Shown in pieces: positions 34,339-47,277 of a stretch of DNA of 64,000 nucleotides. The position numbers were made by a program, and so were the translations under genes. Where the stretch lies: the NCBI GenBank assembly GCA_932521025.1, contig OW051470.1, forward strand, positions 6,620,501-6,684,500. The letters are read 5' to 3'. A model generated the notes under the pieces. That model saw nothing but the letters and a program-made list of their open reading frames with translations, searched no databases and was not told where the DNA came from. Origin of the DNA: Oscheius onirici. Its lineage: Eukaryota; Nematoda; Chromadorea; Rhabditida; Rhabditidae. The first letter of the stretch is position 1. Each line of letters opens with the position of its first letter.

Positions 34339-36741
34339 CTAGAGGTAGATTCTAGCGGCCATCTCATCTCTCGTTGCTGTTCTCCGGTTTTGGATGTTGA
34401 GCGGGCCCCACTTCGCATGTGTCTGGAAGACGCGATAGACTCGCTGACTCTCACAGGCGCTCTTCGTGACCTGGAAGAGATTTCGGATAAAATTTAGTTC
34501 TAAAGACTTACAAAATGAGCAGCGACGACGAGAGGAATGGCAGTCATGAGAGAGACGAGAAAGGACGAGACACTGAGACTGAAGTACTTCTTGTGAAGAC
34601 CGCTGACGGAAATGATGGCGAGGAGATAGATTGGCATGCAGACAGTCCAGGTCAGATAGAAGAACTTGCCTCCGATGGTCATTCGACGAGCACTGTAGTA
34701 CTGGGAGATCATTGTCTCGGCATTGACGTAAAGACGACGCGCTCCATAGACTCCCAGAATGGCAATGATCTGGTAGAAGCAGAGCACGGCAAAAAGTTCC
34801 AGATAGTACACATTGTAGAAGTAGTCGTCGACTAGCGACATTCGAAGACGGTAGCTGATGCCGAGGATGAGAGCAGCCACAGTACAGACAATAGTCACAG
34901 CCACATGTCTGGTCATTTGGATGGGAAGATGCATCAGCTGGGAGAAGGAGCGGTAGATGGCAGCCACGAACATCTCGATCGTGACGACTTGGAAGCCGAT
35001 GACGGAGATGACCATCGAGAGGTAGAAGATGTCCGTACAGAGACGATGAACCATCGTGTTCTCGAGTTCTGGGAGCAGTGTGAATGGCAGACGGAACCAG
35101 AACGAGCCGCCCACTTCTCGTGACAGAGCTGAAATTATTTTTTTTACTTTTCTCTTTATAGTGTAACTGAAGAGTCATCATTTAATATCAAACTGGAGTA
35201 GAATAACTAACCCAAGAAAACATCGAAAGAGATAGAACTGGCCTGTTTGGAAGCGACAGCCAGAAAAACAGCCGCGAGGGTGACAAGGATTCGGATTCCA
35301 GCTCCAAAAAAGGTCATGATCGTGACCTCCTTGAGAATATCGTTGCGGAAATCGGCCTGTGATCCTACTGTGATGAGTGTTCCGTCTCCGAGTCCAATCG
35401 TGAAGAGAACCTGCATTGCGCAGTGCAGCCAAGCATCCATATCGGCCAGTTTACTCCATTGCGGCTTGAGAGCCTGCAGCACGAGATGGAACTTTTCTCG
35501 AAAGATGACCAGGAAGAGGGAATAGCCACCGATGACCAGGATTCCGAAGAGAGTCGCGGCGACAAAGATTGGAGCAATCTTGCCGAAGACCTTGTTTCCT
35601 TTGTAGGCAATGAGACCGGCCACGGCGAGAAGCGTCATATCAGTCAGCAGGAGTGCATTGCTGCGTTGATTCAACATCAAAAAGTAGAGATGAGACGGAC
35701 TGAAGTTGATGCTCGACTCGGATCGAGTGTAGACGTCGGCAATGGCACTCATCGGAAGGCTGGTAAAGACGGAATCACTTTCTCGAATACACTTGCCTCC
35801 CATCCAGACATGGTTCGGATCACAGACGTCGGGAAGACAAGAGGATCCTGGATAGTCCTCACATTCGAGCCAATTGCGATCACCAGTGAAGGTCATGAGC
35901 ATAAAGTTGTAGAAGAAGACGAGGTAGCGAGACTGGAGATTGAGAAAGAGACTGGACAGCAGACGGACCAGCAGGAGAAGATAGCCGACTCCGGTAGCGA
36001 TGGGGGCGATTCGACCGAAGATGACACAGACCGGCAGAGAGGTGTACTGTCCGAGAGTGAGTTCGAGAGCGGCGAAGCTGATTCCAACAACGACCAGTTG
36101 GATGATGTAGATGAGCAGGAAGGCCGTCGATCCTGAACTAGATGTTTGTTGTCTGATTCTTTCAATAATCTGCCGCAGTTCAAATGAGGATCACAACGTT
36201 CAGTACAATGATATGGGCTTCAAATGTAAATAAAATATCATCGTATAAGAAAGGTCCCAATGGAAACTAACCGCTAGTCATGACTGTTCCGGCAAAGTTC
36301 CAAAGGCTGCTGGCATGAGCTGTGGCACAAACGAGAAGCATGGCGTGACTCCAGCCTCCGATTCCGTGCTGTCCTCGCGTACTGTGTTCCAGCTGCAATT
36401 CGAATCCTTCCACTTTTACGGCTCGAACGAGAGGACTTCTGGCGGGCGGCGAGTCGCACTGCTGGTTCACATTGTCAAAGTCCTCGCTATCGATCGAATC
36501 CACCGGCTCCTGTGAAGTCACCGTCGGTCGACCGTCTTCCGTGCTCCCGCGGCGCAGAACCTCCGTCAGAAAGTCCATCTTCTCCTTTCGAAACGTCATC
36601 GGCAAATTGGCTCGTGCCTGTGGAAACATCACCTGAAGTAGATATACTTGAAGGGCCGAAGTAGAAACAACTGACCATCTTAGGAAGAGAGTCCCAATGA
36701 GGCAGTTTTTGGCTTCTTTCAAACTCATCAACTCTCGACAT
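34339..36741 (-). CDS. Atypical SLC6 (sodium:neurotransmitter symporter family) protein
   Basis: The N terminus MSRVDEFERSQKLPHWDSLP leads into a cytoplasmic region of about 130 aa rich in Ser, Glu and Asp. The hydrophobic core then follows SLC6 order. TM1 is unusual (TAHASSLWNFAGTVMTSGG), followed by AFLLIYIIQLVVVGISF (TM2, where the family has GGGAFLIPYxxxLxxxG) and LELTLGQYTS (family LExALGQ). Later helices include LHCAMQVLFTIGLGDGTLIT (TM6) and FFGAGIRILVTLAAVFLAV. The extracellular loop has CEDYPGSSC. The usual GNVWRFP of TM1 is SSLWNFA, so the extracellular-gate Arg is missing and the Na+ sites are altered. It may be a divergent or non-transporting member. Substrate is unknown. Confidence 0.82.
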
Positions 36742-37260
36742 GTCAAGACTCGTCTTTTTAATCTTTTTACAGATTGCCGTCTCGCCCACAGACTTAAGAG
36801 TAAAGTGAAGAAAAAGGAGACAGTGGTGGTCTGATCCAGGAGAGTGTAAATGAAGATCTATTTCTGAACTGGAGCGGACGAGAAATATCTGCACAATTTT
36901 ACTTCGAGCATGCTTTCTGGTACAGCGTTCTTCTCTCCAGATATCAGCTCGAAATGGGCTGCTCCTGCTGATTGATTAAAGGACTGTTTGTAACCTAAAA
37001 GGCGAATGTTTCTCAAGTTGATTGATGACCAAACAAACATCTTTTATCCGACCTGATTAAATCTACCCATTCAAACAACGCACTTTTAGAATGACTCGTG
37101 TTTGTTATCATTTTCACTGCCCTCATGTTCCCTTGGGGACAGCCCCAGTTGCTCCTTTACTGCCGTGATTTATGACTTTCTCTCGAGGGGCCATCCCCGC
37201 CCAGCAGGCCAGCAGAACATGCTCCTCTCTCCTTTCAATAGTGACCAATAATTTTTAGGC

Positions 37261-37853
37261 ATGCTCCGCTTGGTAGCTGTACTGGTCCTTCTAGGAGTCG
37301 TCTCCGCCGAATTCATCAACATCGGATTCCGCGATTGCAGTGAGTGCAGTGGGTACTTCAGATCTGACTGGAAGAGTTCAGAATCGCAGTTCAAAGTTCA
37401 CGAGGTGACTGCCGAAGGATGTGAATTGAAAGAGACCGACGGAGGAAAGAAGATGTGCAGCTTCAAGGCCAATTCCAAGCCGATCATTCGCATCAAATTC
37501 ACTCCTGGTTAGTCAAGTCGACTCTTGTTTTTGAAAAGAAGTTTCAGATCAAGAGGTCTCCGACTTCAAGACTTCCATCAAGGCTAAGATCGGAGAGACG
37601 ATGATCGATTTCCCACTGGCAGACAGCAATGCCTGTACAGCTGGACTTTCCTGCCCTCTGAAGTCTGGACAAGAGTACACCTACGTGCAGGGAATCGATA
37701 TTGCCAACAACTATCCGGCTGTGAGTCTAGACGCTGTTCGTTTGCAACGCTTAGTTTTAGCACGAGAAGGTACAGGTCAACTGGGTCGTCGATCGCGAAG
37801 GAGCTCCCGGAAAGGACGTCTGTATCATCTTCCTCGCTCAGATCGCCGAATGA
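37261..37853 (+). CDS. NPC2-like secreted sterol/lipid-binding protein (ML domain)
   Basis: NPC2 proteins carry cholesterol or other lipids in lysosomes or outside cells. Three exons encode a signal peptide (MLRLVAVLVLLGVVSA) and a domain of about 130 aa. It has FRDCSECSGY, GCELKETDGGKKMC, SNACTAGLSCPLKSGQEYTY and a final KDVCIIFLAQIAE. The position of the cysteines, and the family's characteristic CPLxxGxxYxY and W..D, mark the ML fold. Length is typical of NPC2. The gene is complete. Confidence 0.88.
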
Positions 37854-38087
37854 ACGTAGATTGTAACTGATACTTTGAGCTGAATAAAATAAAGGTTTCC
37901 TCTCCGTCTCTGCAGCCCGAGATAATTCAGCAGACCCGTACTATTTCGAAAGATTGCAACTGCTCGGGTATATAATCACGGCTGAATTGGGCACTGTCGT
38001 GTGGTCCGCTGCTGACAGTGGGTTATCTTCCCCTCTATTCCCCACCTGCAATCCTCGACCCACACTTTTGGTCTTTTTGAACAAAAA

Positions 38088-38753
38088 CTATTTTTTACTC
38101 GTAACTGAAAAGATATAGAAACTAGTTTTGAGTCGCTGGATATGTTCTTCATCGTCATCAGCTTCAGAATGTGTCTGAGAAGAGGAATCAAAGGCCGGAG
38201 GAACAGGAACGTCCCCCACGTCTTCAGCGCTGTTAGAGAAATCACTTTCATTTTCCTAGAAGTGTAAATTTCAAGAGTTATTCGAGTTTAGCTAACCATA
38301 TTGTTGAAAACGTCTTTGAGATTGCACCGTTCGCGAGAATTGAACCCGAGTTGATTCAGCGTTCTTAACAACGACTAGATTGTTGATTGATTCATACCTA
38401 CTCTTTTCGGAACACAGAGATGCAATTCAACATTCTGTAAGTCCATTCGGTGAGATTCATCTGAAAAAAAAAGTTTTGATTGACTTCGATTCAACTCACC
38501 TCAGGCGTGTCGTCGTACTGATTGACGTTCATCCAGATGTCATTCTCGTGGACCCAGCTATTATCCTCATCCTCATGCTCCTGCCATTTGACCCTAACAA
38601 TATTTCTCCAAGTTTAAAAAGAGCGGACTTACAAAAAGGAGTAGGATCCGTTTTGTTCTTGTCGGTGACCGACAATGGCTTCAATTGCATAGGCTGAAAA
38701 GATTGAAAAAGATTTGACAAGGGCTAACCGTTTTCTGGAGCTGAGCCGGCCAT
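38088..38753 (-). CDS. Small chromodomain protein
   Basis: Six short exons give about 155 aa. Start 38753 (MAGSAPEN) joins directly to a chromodomain: YAIEAIVGHRQEQNGSYSFL then VKWQEHEDEDNSWVHENDIW, with aromatic-cage candidates Y, W and W. The remainder is TEWTYRMLNCISVFRKE, NQLGFNSRERCNLKD and a Ser/Asp/Glu tail ending SFYIFSVTSKK. Splicing in all junctions was checked for frame. The junction after FRKE needs donor gtaggt and acceptor gttaag (38-nt intron). Chromodomains read methylated histone tails, so a heterochromatin or Polycomb-type role is likely. No chromoshadow domain is clear. Confidence 0.75.
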
Positions 38754-39834
38754 TTTGATCGAAAAATGGACTGAGGGAAGAGCCTCGCCTCTTGTTTATA
38801 CCGTCCAGCCGCGGTAAATACGACAAGAGACTCGCTCTGAGTAACACCTGGAGTGATGACGAATTCGATACGGGTCAAATGTCGAAAGACACAGACAGTT
38901 CTAGAATAGGACCCCCTTTTCTCACACTGAATTGCATTTCGAATACCAATTATTGAATGATAACCTCATTTCCTGTCTACGAATCTCTTATTGTTAGTTT
39001 TCCAGTTGAGCCTCAACGGTAAATTGGCGCGCTACCCTGAAAATCAGAGGGGTTTGTGGTTCTCGAAGCGAAATATTTTTTGGGTTACTGCTGCGTTCTT
39101 TTTTTCTGAACAGACAGATCACCGATCAGGCCAATTTTGAGTTGAATATCTTCTTAGGATTTGTTTGTGTTCATTCTACATAACACAAAATAAGTATTTG
39201 TTTTCCATATGTTCTACCCTAAAACCTTTATTAGAAGCCCCCTCCCCCTTACGTAAGAATACGCAATTACGTATTCATTTTTTTCAGGTGAAGACGACAT
39301 GTTTCAGCTTCTTGGTTTTTGGCGTCACTCACGCTGAATCCGCTGCTTCTCACCAACGATTACTGACTTTGATGTTCTAGCATACTGTGTTTGGGTAGAT
39401 TTATCCCAACAATGTAACAGTAGTGACTTTAATTTTGCTGAGTTAAACATACCATGAAAGCTGTAACAGACGTTTTTTTAAAATTCTTTTGACTTTTGTT
39501 ATATTTCTAGTGTTATGCAAAGTTGCAGAGCTTGATCAAGGCTACGAGTATGACTAAATTGTGTCGGGAGCCAACATTTTTGTTCTAAATTTAAAGGACT
39601 AATTATTCTCACTAGCTACTTTACAGACTATAATTGTAGAATATTACCAAGCCGTAAATCGTGTGTTCGACCGGGATAATGTGTACACATATTTGTGTAA
39701 TTTTCAACTGTACTGACTCACTGCGGCTTTTATCAAATCGTCTGGAACTCGATGTTTTTCTTGACGTATCTCCTATTCTGAATATATCGTTGTACACGGT
39801 AAAGTTTACAGACGTGACACGCCAGGCGTTACTA

Positions 39835-41628
39835 ATGATGGAAGAGAAGGATCGAATCCCTGTTGAAAGATGGATCGAATCCCTGCTGGACGATGAGGAG
39901 GTAGAGGTTAGTCTTGTTTTGGCACGGAATTCGGGGAGAGTCTCTTTCTATATCTACTCTTGTTTTAGTAATTCTAAACTATTCCGAGTGTCTTTTGCTC
40001 TGTTCTGGTAGATTAATTGTAGAGCGGGTCCAATTGGCAATTTTAGATGGAAAGAGATAGGTATAAACCGGAATTCCTAGAAAACTAGAGAATTGCTTTG
40101 CTAAAGGAAACCAACGATACAATGCATGGTTAAAGTTCTATAGAGATAGGTTGTTCTGAAAAGATTAGGGTAAAGTGGGATGCACTGATTCATGATTGCA
40201 TGGGAAGTTTAGTAGGGTTTGGTAACCGAAATACAGTACATGAGGACTGGATAAAATAGGGTTCTAGTCGCTTTCAGGCGGATGATCATATTTCAGGTCA
40301 TTGACAATCGGCTTTAGTTTTAATTTTAGGAAAGAACCTTTTGTTTTAAATGACTGGCACCAGTCACTAGATTAGGAAAACATAATATTCCATCTTTTTG
40401 ATGTTTGTGTGGAACTACACTTCGAAAGGTGGAACTGTCTGTAGCTTATTCGGTTCTAATTGGTTTTTTGGCTTTGATTTCGAAAACTGACTAATTCTTG
40501 ACCTTCCCTGTTCAAAATTTTTGTCGGATCTTTAAGAGAGACTGATTAATCACAGTAGTGGTTACTAGGAGTTGTTAGGCATTGAAATACGGGCGAATAT
40601 CATACGAAACCGACTAGAAATTAGTAAAACAGTGGTGGGAAGGGAATTATTTTTTCACTGCGTCTCGGAGCGAACGACGACCGGAAATTCATTATTTTGG
40701 ATTTTTTATTTATTCTTTTTCCATTTATTTTTCATTTTTTTTCTATCAAAATAGATAGATTGATTCATTCCTCATGTTTTAAGACCAAAACTAGTCATTT
40801 ATATGGGCTAAAGGCTTAGCTAAGCCCAAAACAACCAAACATGGCTTGTGAAGTTGTTTTCAAGTCTATTTTTTGGATTTTTTTTCGGTCGGTTTGGTAT
40901 CAAAACGTTCCAAATAGGATATTCTACAATAATAAAAATCAAATCAAAAAAGATCGATAAAAATAGAAAAAGTGAAATTTCCGGTCAATATCAACGGATG
41001 GTCAATTTCAACTCCAACATTCCTATTTTTCTCTGTTCAGTTATTCGTCTCATTTTCATCTCAAGAACATTGTTTATTTATTTACTCAGATTTGTGTTTG
41101 CAAATACCAGGCCATATATATAGAAGAAATCGCATGGCACTGCCTTCAGCAGCGGCAGCACCTCGACAATCATCAACGACATCGATGAGGTATGTCTCCA
41201 GCTTTTTTTACATTTCTCTTTGGCAATTTTGCTGAATTTGTTTCTAGGTTTATCAGGAAATTAAGAAGATGCAGCATCTTCCCAACCGCTCGTATCGCTG
41301 TGACTGCTGCAATGAGCGCGGTCACTTCATCCAGGTGTGCCCGCTCCGAGAAGCCAACCCTCTTACTCCATACCAGGGAGATCGCATCAGTAACGGCATT
41401 TTCCATTGCAGCTGCGGTAGACGCTGGCGGTAAGAGTTTTTCATTTACTAATCGGCTTCGACTTTCAGATCTTCGTCCGTCCACGCTAACATGTCGTACG
41501 TCTGCCGTGAGTGCGAAAGCGACGTATATCCTACCAAAATGTGGAAGAAGCGGTCAGTTTTTGCTGTTTTAACTTACAAAATTAATTCTAGGAACAATAA
41601 CAAGAACAAATTAACTTTTCTTTCTTGA
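39835..41628 (+). CDS. ZCCHC24-like zinc-knuckle protein
   Basis: The model starts with MMEEKDRIPVERWIESLLDD (39835-39906), then a 1.2-kb intron, then KKSHGTAFSSGSTSTIINDI and VYQEIKKMQHLPNRS. The zinc knuckle is YRCDCCNERGHFIQVCP. PLTPYQGDRISNGIFHCSCG and ANMSYVCRECESDVYPTKMW follow, matching the order in vertebrate ZCCHC24 (CHLCFNKGHYIKDC, GLTPYQGKK, ANMGQECIKCHINVYP). Family members are thought to bind RNA. The protein ends RNNNKNKLTFLS and lacks the final CEKCKVLGYYCRR zinc motif of the vertebrate protein. The first exon is inferred from frame and donor consensus and is less sure than the rest. Confidence 0.72.
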
Positions 41629-42969
41629 AAAAATTTTTCAAGATGGCTAACCGAGAAGCTACGAATTAGGCGATCGAGATAAGTTCCACCCAAAGCTTCG
41701 GGTTCAAGGCTTTCGGCTCTGCTTTTTGTGGATATCACAGCTGATGAATAGATGTAAAGTCCCGAGGCCTTTTAGGGTCCGAGATTCTTGGTAGCTTCGG
41801 TAAATCTTGCTGTTTCCTCCGCAAGCGTTCCTTCTCTAGCCAATTTCATGACTTCGTGTACTGTCGACTTTTGTGTTCTATATCTCTAAAAAGCTCTGAT
41901 TGTGACCGAAAAAGAATTAAATGTTGAGCCTAACCTGATATAGGACCAGCGAGTGATAACTGATAGCCATGTGTGGGACAGTCATTCGGCGTGAAACGAC
42001 TAATCTTCCTCAAAAGAACTAAGCGCGGCTATTCGAGCGCAAGCGGGTTCCCGAATTGCGCCACAAGCCTTCGGCCATACGCTCTCTCCCAAAGTCGTCA
42101 CCTGTTCTTCTTCACGCGCATCTTTTTTTCTACAAAAGTCCATTGTTTTTCCAGTATTATCTAGCTTTCCATCAGTTTCTCAAAATAAGGGTGGATCTCA
42201 TACAGTTCAACCGGAAGACTTAACACCCGAAAACATCAGTTTACACTGCTAGCTGTTGATGATTCAAAAAAGAAGATCCAGATCCAGCCTTTTTGTCGCT
42301 TGTTTCTAGTGACACACGCGGGATAAAGACACGAGACCACATTCCGCCTTCGAGATCCATATCTCATTCTTAAACTGTAACTATATTGTCTTTCCCTTTA
42401 AGCGTAACCTATTCATCTTAACAGAAGTAAAAGCTTCGGCTTCAAATTGGTATGGCAAGTCGTCTACATTTCTTCATTTTCGAAACTTCCTAATTTTGAC
42501 TTCCATATTCCTCAGCATGTTTCCGATACAGCTAGTCTACTTTCAACAGTGTTCTAACTCTCGGAAACAGACTGTTTGGTACTAGACGCAGACCTCTTTT
42601 AGACAATACGGAAACTACTTCACATGTGTTTCAATAATTAGTACTTACAGTCGACACATTTTCTTTGCGTTCAGGTGAAGGAATATCTCTATGAAGTTGG
42701 AATATTTCTCTCATTAACATCAAAATGATGTTTTCTTATCTAAACTGTAGATACAAGATGACTTTCTACAGGGACCACGCCTTTCTCGAGATCTTTTGCC
42801 CCCAAGCGATTTGGGATCCCAGTCTCCTTGGGCGTGCTGTTTTTCGGTTCAGCTTCCCCTGACTGTCACGCACCAGTGTTCCGTCTCTCCTTCGTTCTTC
42901 CTTAGACTTTCTTCTCATGGAAAGATCTCCTAATCTCATTTTAAATTCTTACTTGAAAAAAGCTTTCAG
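41629..42969. other. Spacer, no gene seen
   Basis: About 1.3 kb of mixed-composition DNA between the ZCCHC24-like gene and the secreted-protein gene. No frame with a domain, no tRNA and no clear repeat was seen. Confidence 0.4.
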
Positions 42970-45900
42970 ATGCCGATAGTGCTATTGAGATTGTTGTTAT
43001 TCACAGCAGGCCTTGTGTCTTGCCAGTCAGGCCCAATGACTAACGCACCGGTTCGTTGCCTCTCTATTCTGTCCATTGCGTGTTGTGTCCACCTTAAATT
43101 GCTCATAACTTGCCATCATTTCACGGCCGTCCAACCGATCCAAAGTGGCTTGAGCGCCGGCGGCATCAGCTGGACATCTTTTTGCCATTTGTGGGATTGC
43201 GTAATGCGCGCGCTCTCTCTTCCATATTACGTTTTCGAAGATCTCACGAGACACTTTGGCGTCTCTCAGCCTAATGACGCAATATCTGGTTGAAATCAAC
43301 ATAAACAGAACCCTGTCGTGCATCTCGTTTTTGACGAGACAGTTGTGTATGGGGCGAACGTCTCGTCGACAGTTGCCAGATCGGCTTTTTGCAGCTTTCT
43401 CGGCCCGTAATTTGCTCCGCTTAAGACCGTATAAAGCCGGTCGTGGTCGAGGGGAGGTCTACAACAAGCTTTTTCCGCCTCTTGTTTTGAGGGAAAAATG
43501 TAGAAAACAGATTGGATAGAAGCCTATATGAATGTCGGGGCTGCTTGAGTCAGTCTGTAACAGAGTCATTTTCCAGGGCTAATGTTAGAGGCTCGCTATC
43601 TTCCGTTTTACTTCGCTTTGTCTCAGAGCCTCAGCCCTAGGTCCTCTTCCCTTCTCCCCGTGTCACTGTTCCATTGTCACTCGCTACAAGTCTAGCACAA
43701 ATAGGAGTTAAACTAGATGTGGCAAGTAAAGAGATAACTGTCAAAAACATTGAAATCTCAAAAGGAATGAAGTTCAAGTCGTTGAGCGTTAGTAACTGGT
43801 TTAAAACATTCGAAATTCCTATAGAAATAGTTGCGGAATGTTTTCGAATGTTAAATAAGAGAACGTGGGAGTAAAAGTAGAAAATAACAGCTGCAACATT
43901 AAAGCTTGTTGTGAACAAACTCATTACAGGGAAACTTCATGCCGTCCTCCCTCTATGAATTGATACAACGACAGAACCAGCTGAACAACGCTCTCTTGCT
44001 CAACCACGCTCTGATCAGCAATCAGATGGCAGCCGGACTCCAAGACAATCAGTATGACAAAATATTTTCCAAATCAACAAGTCTATAGTCTTCACACTCC
44101 GCCTACCTTCCCGCCCTTTCCACAACAAGCTGCCAATATCCCACCTTTAGCCCTCTACCCACAACAGATACAAGGTCTACTTCCACAGAATGTTCATGGA
44201 AGTTCGGGTAAAGTGTATCTTCTGACCTAAAAATGATAGTATAGGAGAGAAACTAGGCATTTATGAAGCTCTCTCGCCAATGGCTCAACCGAAATCGGCC
44301 GAGATTGTCCCTCCTCGAACACCACAAGTTGTATCTGGAGTTGTTCCGTTTAAAGGGAAAGACGTAGCGACGGAGAGCAGTGAGGAAAAGGTACGAAAGT
44401 GTCAGCGTGTTCTAATTGTTTAATTTCATGACCTTGAGCATTCAAAGGCTCTGCTGAAGATAAAAGCTATCGGTAAGACTCTTGGAGTGACCTCGACTGT
44501 AACTCCTGAACAGGCATGTGATCAGTTTTTATGTCCCAAGTCCTCCTTCAGAGACCCAGTAAGATCAATCACGCCTTGACTATCCTCAAAAACTTGAACT
44601 TGACGGACACTGAGAGCGAGAAATTGGTTCAGCTTGTTGAGCAAGTCGTTCGGGAAGAGTTGGCCAAGAAGCTCAATGGAGCCGCCAAGTTGTCATCAGT
44701 TACCGTACCATACACAACTTCCACGCCGGGTAAAGATCTTTTATGTTTGGTACTTGTGGAGTACATGGGCGACTTCATCCATAATCCACAAAGTACAGTA
44801 ATAATTAGTCAATAACAAAAAGTATAGTAATAATAAGTTAAAACCAAAATTGAGCGATATTTCCTTGAATGTGCAATCTCATTGAATGACCTTTGGCACA
44901 GTTTTTCTGAGTAGGCAATAGTCCATAGTTTTGTAGAAGTTGGATGTGGTCTGCTTCAGTACTAGGCAGAGAGAAGATATCCGAGTGATTATTTTGCCTG
45001 ACAAGTTATAATTTTGTTATATTTTGTACTACTTTGTGCTAATAATTGTACTTTCTGGATTATGGATGAAGTCGCCCATGTACTCCACAAGAACCATATG
45101 TTTTACTGGAAACCATTAGTAAGATAAGTTTAGAAGTAGGTTTTTTTGTTTATTCGATATTCCAAAAAACTACATCTTCAGCCACAACTACGTCGACCAC
45201 TAGTCGACCGACTACCACTACCGAAACAGCCACAACAACAGAAGAGGACAACGCTTCGGAGGAGGAGACGACTCCTAGTAAGATATTAATATCATCAAAC
45301 TAAAAACATTTAGACGAAGTGGAAGAGCCGATTCAAGAATTCGCTGGTCCTTTTACGCCAGAACCAATTGACAGAAGTGAGCGACTTTTGGAGGAAGAGA
45401 TTCCGGAGATCAAGCTGCATCCTCCGAAGAGAACGGAAAAAAAGGACGACTCGTACTCTTCTATCAAAACCAGTGAGACACATCTCACAGCTATTGAGAG
45501 AGCAGCGGAAGAGGAAGAGAAGGAACGCGAGGCTGGTGAGTCGAGAAAGAGTTTTAAAGAGAGATGAGTTTAGCCAGGAAGAGATACAACATGATTACCG
45601 TTAGTCTGCCTAGTAGTACTACCGAGTCGCCCACTGGTTCCAGTACACAATCTTCTCCTGTAACGACCACTGAAGAGTTCGACCCGAAGAAAGTCCGTCC
45701 CATTGTGAGTTCAAAACAAAATGAAATGAAAAACTATTCAGCCGAGACGTTCTTTTATCGAGACGGACAGTGATCTCTTGGCCTTGGCCACTGGAGCCCC
45801 ATTGGATTTGAGTGATGAGACGACGACCGACGAGGTCTCTTACAGGAATAGATTCCGAGCGACGAGGGCACCGTTGATTCCCAGAAGAGTCTCCAAACCT

Positions 45901-46195
45901 CCTATGCCACCGCGTCTTCGTCCTTCTACAGTAATCTTAATTACTTTTTAGACTCAAAGAATTCCAGCCTCCGTCACAATTTGTCCAATTGGCAGCCGAC
46001 TATCGGGAACGTCTGGCCGGAACGGAAGATGTCACGAAGCTGCTTCAGAACTTTTACGAGAACGCCTACATACAATTGGTTAGTTGAAAAACGATGAGAA
46101 AGGAACTGAGAAAGGCAGTTCAGGTCGCCAGTGAGGTAGATGCCCGAAAGATTCCAAAGCCGAGAGACGTCCAGCTGTCGCCAGGTCGTCCTTAG
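42970..46195 (+). CDS. Secreted Pro/Gln- and Thr-rich protein of unknown function
   Basis: The signal peptide is MPIVLLRLLLFTAGLVSC. After a long intron comes SSLYELIQRQNQLNNALLL, then a Pro/Gln-rich part (PPTFPPFPQQAANIPPL), a helical block (INHALTILKNLNLTDTESEK), a Thr-rich block (TTTSTTSRPTTTTETATTTE, likely heavily O-glycosylated), acidic segments and a C-terminal FVQLAADYRERLAGTEDVTK. Stop at 46193-46195. One intron appears to use a GC donor (GAACAG|gcatgt). Intron 1 holds repeat sequence and another intron holds an inverted-repeat element. No known family was recognised. A cuticle or matrix protein is a guess from composition only. Confidence 0.6.
43570..43680. repeat. Dispersed non-coding repeat, copy 2
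   Basis: This segment lies in intron 1 of the secreted-protein gene and matches 13704-13800 over about 110 bp, including CCAGGGCTAATGTTAGAGG and CAGAGCCTCAGCCCTA. Confidence 0.6.
44741..45105. mobile_element. Inverted-repeat (MITE-like) element in an intron
   Basis: The left arm contains CTTGTGGAGTACATGGGCGA and CTTCATCCATAATCCA. The right arm is its near-exact inverse, ending TGTACTCCACAAGAACC. Arms are about 65 bp and the interior is AT-rich with no coding frame. It lies in the intron after the exon ending TTSTPG of the secreted-protein gene. Confidence 0.75.
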
Positions 46196-47277
46196 GGCTC
46201 ATTTTGCTCCAGAGAAAAAAACTGCTCAAGATGACACAAACCTCGTGCAAGTGCTCCTCGTTACACGTTGTTCCTTTGGTGCACATATGTATATAGTATT
46301 TTAGACTAACATAAATATTTATCTATTGCGGATGTGAGCCTTCGATTGATCTGCGCCAGCCGTCTGTCGCGACCCACTCGAAAGCACCTCCTCTTGGTTG
46401 CACTTTCTCTGTCTGACCAGCTCTCTGACCGTCTTCTCCAAACTTTTAATCCTGAACTTAAGATGATTCCTCTTACAAACTTCATTTCATACTGTTGTAC
46501 TGTCTTCCCAGCACACTTTACTCTCTTAAATTGCAATAATTGATGTGACACAAACCTTTGCGACTGGAGAAAGCATCTGCAAGTGTTCAGAGCTTTCGAC
46601 TATTTTTCGACTAACAGCTGGGAATAGTCTTACACTAACGTAGTCATTGCCTCCAAATAATTTCTTAAACTAAACTAAGTCAGTCGGTTTTTGGGAGCTT
46701 TTTTGAAATTACTTGAAATATTAGGTCGCCAACTAAGTATTTAAAAAACACTCATAACTTTTTCCAATTTCAACGAAATCGTGCAAACTCGGTTCCAAAA
46801 TGTAGGTTTCAATAAGGCCGAATTAATAGGCTATATGAGAGACCTGGATGTCTCATCGTCTGAAAATAGTGAACGTTCCAAGTTTCGATCAAAACATGAA
46901 TTTTCCAAACCCACTGCGCCATTCGGACATTTTCTGTTTCGGGGTGTTCCCAAAGTCAAAAATCATTTTTCAAAAAAGCAAAATACTCGTCTCATTGAGC
47001 TGAGGTTTTTACTAATTGACAACTTTTTTGTAGGATGTAACCCTGAAGAGATTCTAAACTCTCGCGAACGATCTCTGCGCAATTGTTTTACACCTCTCAC
47101 TCTCGCCGCTTGCGCACAGCCACGGCCTTTTTGCAGGCGAGAGAGCTCTCTCCAGACGTTTCTCGGCCGGAGGGCAAAAAATGAGAACAAACAGGCTGTC
47201 TCATATCTTTTACTTTACACAACAAAAAGAGTACTTGGTTTCAGCTGTTCTCTCCAGTAGTCTTCCTTTGTCTCGGG
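46196..47277. other. Spacer, no gene seen
   Basis: About 1.1 kb. An open plus-strand frame (46781-47260) has no domain and no intron signals that join it to a neighbour. The last part is probably the promoter of the methyltransferase gene. Confidence 0.4.

Noticed and set aside
38330-38360. tRNA B-box-like GGGTTCAATTCTCG on the minus strand
   Set aside because: It lies within a coding exon of the chromodomain gene and has no A box or stems.
43027-43323. Minus-strand ORF in intron 1 of the secreted-protein gene, first thought to be a transposon protein
   Set aside because: No transposase or retroelement motif could be found. It is best left as repeat-bearing intron sequence.
46781-47260. 159-codon plus-strand ORF
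   Set aside because: It has no start context, domain or splice partner, and the composition looks non-coding.
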